Below, in pieces: positions 62,712 to 64,000 of a DNA stretch of 64,000 nucleotides. Every line of letters starts with the position of its first letter. Within the stretch, counting starts at the first letter, position 1. This stretch comes from Shewanella pneumatophori (GTDB lineage: Bacteria > Pseudomonadota > Gammaproteobacteria > Enterobacterales > Shewanellaceae). The stretch is taken from assembly GCF_023283895.1 (NCBI RefSeq), contig NZ_JAKILB010000011.1, positions 84,354-148,353 of the forward strand. The letters run 5' to 3'. The translations under genes were made by a program, and so were the position numbers. The notes below the pieces were generated by a model, which saw nothing but the letters and a program-made list of their open reading frames with translations, was not told the DNA's origin and did no database searches.

Positions 62712-63719
62712 TTAAGTATTCTTAACCTTTTCGAGATTTATACCTACGTACTTCTTATATGCCTTAAGAGATTCTTCACTATTGCCAATAATATGGACAT
62801 TGGCTTGTTTCGCTATTTTTATATTCATTTCTTCCACTATATCGACAGATACTTGAACTTTACCTCGTGGAAAGCGATTTGATTTATTGACCATGTATGC
62901 AACCGTTGGTGATATCGGATAGTACAAATCACACTCATGCTCCTTGGGAGGTTTTATCTCATCAGTCACTGCTAGATGAACATTAATAACTGGCTGATCA
63001 GAGGTAATGAATGAAATCTCAGTATTATTGATAAGTAAACAGTGATTATCATTATACCTGTCTAGAAATATAGAACTTCCTATGTTCATACCAAACATGT
63101 AACTGATGAACCACCAACACTCTTTCATAGCATTAGCGAGGTGTTTTTCCTTTTCAGTTGCAGCATTATTCGATAGGCTAGTTAGAACTTTACTCTTAAA
63201 TGTCTTCGTTCTAGTTATTTGCTGAGCCAAAAACTGCATAAAAAAGCACATATTATTGTTGTCATTTAACACTGATAAATCATGTTCGGCTAATGCCGTG
63301 ATAATAATTTGTACTTCTTTTTCATGTGCAGAGTGAAGCCTTTCAATACCATTACTTCTCCATGCTTCTAGCATTTTATCTGTAGTATCATCTTTTTTAT
63401 TTACCTGTTGATACCTAGCTTCTAAATTTTGCATCAATAAAAAATCACTAAGATAAAACATATGTTGTTTATGTAGTTCTTGAGGGCTCTCTTTTGAGAA
63501 GCTTTTAATGGCCTCAATGTGAGTTGGAGTGAGGTATTCGACTCGATAAAAATCACGCTCGACAGCCACATTTTTAACACTATCAAATGCAGTCTTCTTA
63601 TTTTTCTTACTCGTATAGAAAACCTGTTTATTATCAGGAGACCATCGCTTCATGTAGTAAGCCCAAACGTAGTGATTGTTTTTAGTGGCCTCTAAACTTT
63701 TCTTGCTGATTTCCGCCAT
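62712..63719 (-). CDS. DUF4238 domain protein
   Basis: A 335-residue cytoplasmic protein of the DUF4238 family, function unknown. The N-terminal NNHYVWAYYMKRWSPDNKQ (about 14-32) is the family NHYVPxxYLKxF block, and ISFITSDQPVINVH (about 238-251) is the SDNPV block, followed by DLYYPISPTVAYMVN. No membrane segment or signal. The gene is visibly A/T-richer than its neighbours and uses many AT-ending codons, which suggests transfer. It lies between the palindrome array and an insertion sequence. DUF4238 genes occur scattered in accessory regions, including phage and defence islands; whether this one defends the cell is not shown. Confidence 0.85.
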   Translation of the reverse strand: MAEISKKSLEATKNNHYVWAYYMKRWSPDNKQVFYTSKKNKKTAFDSVKNVAVERDFYRVEYLTPTHIEAIKSFSKESPQELHKQHMFYLSDFLLMQNLEARYQQVNKKDDTTDKMLEAWRSNGIERLHSAHEKEVQIIITALAEHDLSVLNDNNNMCFFMQFLAQQITRTKTFKSKVLTSLSNNAATEKEKHLANAMKECWWFISYMFGMNIGSSIFLDRYNDNHCLLINNTEISFITSDQPVINVHLAVTDEIKPPKEHECDLYYPISPTVAYMVNKSNRFPRGKVQVSVDIVEEMNIKIAKQANVHIIGNSEESLKAYKKYVGINLEKVKNT

Positions 63720-63844
63720 ATGCTCTCAGTTATACTCAAATATTTGCTTTGGGCTGTTGCTTGGGAAATGACATTAGGTAACGAGCAATTATAATAATCA
63801 ACTCTTCAGCTAGATAATACCGCTTTCCTAACTCGGTGTAGATA

Positions 63845-63880
63845 CGGCCGTGACCGTCCATGACATGGACGTCATGGCCG
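63845..63880. repeat. REP-like palindrome next to the insertion sequence
   Basis: A stem of about 17 bp with one bulged C and a single-base tip, centred on GTCCATG-A-CATGGAC and extended to CGGCC / GGCCG. It ends about 20 bp before the IS left end. IS1111-group elements are known to insert at REP palindromes, so this may be the target. Confidence 0.7.
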
Positions 63881-63900
63881 AGCTTACAGGGATGATGGGA

Positions 63901-64000
63901 TGGACACCTCTTGTTAAACCGGCGTCATTTGCGCCATATTGAATTTGTGCGTTCAATAACTAACAAAAGGTGTCCAATATGAAAGTTACACTAATAGGAA
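63901..64000 (+). mobile_element. Left end of an IS110/IS1111-type insertion sequence (truncated by window end)
   Basis: TGGACACCTCTTGTTA at 63901-63916 resembles the subterminal ends (TGGAC-x-CC) of IS1111-group elements and is followed by the transposase start. TAACAAAAGGTGTCCA at 63961-63976 is its inverted copy with one mismatch. The right end is outside the window. Group is judged from these few bases only. Confidence 0.6.
63979..64000 (+). CDS. IS110-family transposase (start only)
   Basis: Only MKVTLIG is in the window. IS110/IS1111 transposases (DEDD type) typically begin M-K/N-x-T-x-IGIDLAKNVFQ, which fits these seven residues and the flanking inverted repeats. The ATG has AAAGGTG 7 bp upstream, and that site lies in the right arm of the inverted repeat. 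Confidence 0.55.

Noticed and set aside
1..64000. CRISPR arrays, tRNA and rRNA genes
   Set aside because: No regularly spaced direct repeats, no cloverleaf with GTTCGA-type loop and CCA end, and no rRNA core sequence were seen on reading both strands; a dedicated search would be more sensitive.

Overview
The window reads as a chromosomal segment of a gammaproteobacterium, most likely Shewanella or a close marine relative. The evidence is the set of E. coli-like orthologues (asnC, rluA, ldhA, ahpC, ahpF, prfB with its programmed frameshift, lysS, hmp, norR, rlhA, csdA/csdE, tas, yjjX, sdaC/sdaA), mixed with families common in Shewanella: a GlyGly-CTERM subtilase, DUF3332, DUF3016 and META-domain lipoproteins, a 1432-residue fused formate dehydrogenase, and several c-di-GMP proteins. 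I saw no rRNA, tRNA or CRISPR array. Most of the window is ordinary core chromosome; the clearest accessory stretch is the last 1.7 kb.

Layout. 1-8 kb: a 5'-truncated AstE-like hydrolase, a large secreted subtilase, asnC, rluA and a small operon of a methyltransferase with two small membrane proteins. 8-16 kb: fermentative D-lactate dehydrogenase behind an FNR/EtrA-like box, a dienelactone hydrolase, a DUF3332 lipoprotein, a spermidine-synthase-like protein, the AhpC/AhpF peroxide-reducing pair and a diguanylate cyclase. 16-27 kb: periplasmic proteins, a thioredoxin-DsbD-like membrane fusion, a short GlpD-like FAD oxidoreductase, a ChrA transporter and the giant formate dehydrogenase. 27-38 kb: prfB-lysS, an unrecognised 634-residue membrane protein, a PAS-GGDEF-EAL protein, a RluE-like synthase, nagB, an SRPBCC protein and a nitroreductase. 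38-42 kb: a nitric-oxide module in which hmp and norR are divergent, with a sigma-54 promoter and three NorR-type operators between them.

42-54 kb: rlhA, a bacterial PH protein, a remnant of an AAA ATPase beside an HNH endonuclease, csdA-csdE, tas, a MarR-GNAT regulator preceded by a perfect 20-bp inverted repeat, yjjX and the serine uptake/deamination pair sdaC-sdaA. 54-62 kb: a dicarboxylate symporter, lipoproteins, a GAF protein with a ruined GGDEF domain, GNAT and methyltransferase genes, and a VC0807-like membrane protein. 62.4-64 kb: a roughly 300-bp array of small perfect palindromes, an A/T-rich DUF4238 gene, a REP-like palindrome, and the left end of an IS110/IS1111-type insertion sequence whose transposase runs off the window.

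Themes that link genes: peroxide and nitric oxide defence (ahpC, ahpF, hmp, norR), anaerobic or fermentative carbon flow (ldhA, formate dehydrogenase, sdaA), translation and rRNA modification (prfB, lysS, rluA, rluE-like, rlhA) and c-di-GMP signalling (three proteins at different stages of catalytic decay). I found no complete new defence or mobile system. The best candidates for something under-described are the palindrome array with its DUF4238 neighbour, the hairpin that could hide the IS transposase ribosome site, the 20-bp inverted repeat at the MarR-GNAT start, and the small hydrophobic ORF/sRNA candidate upstream of ldhA.
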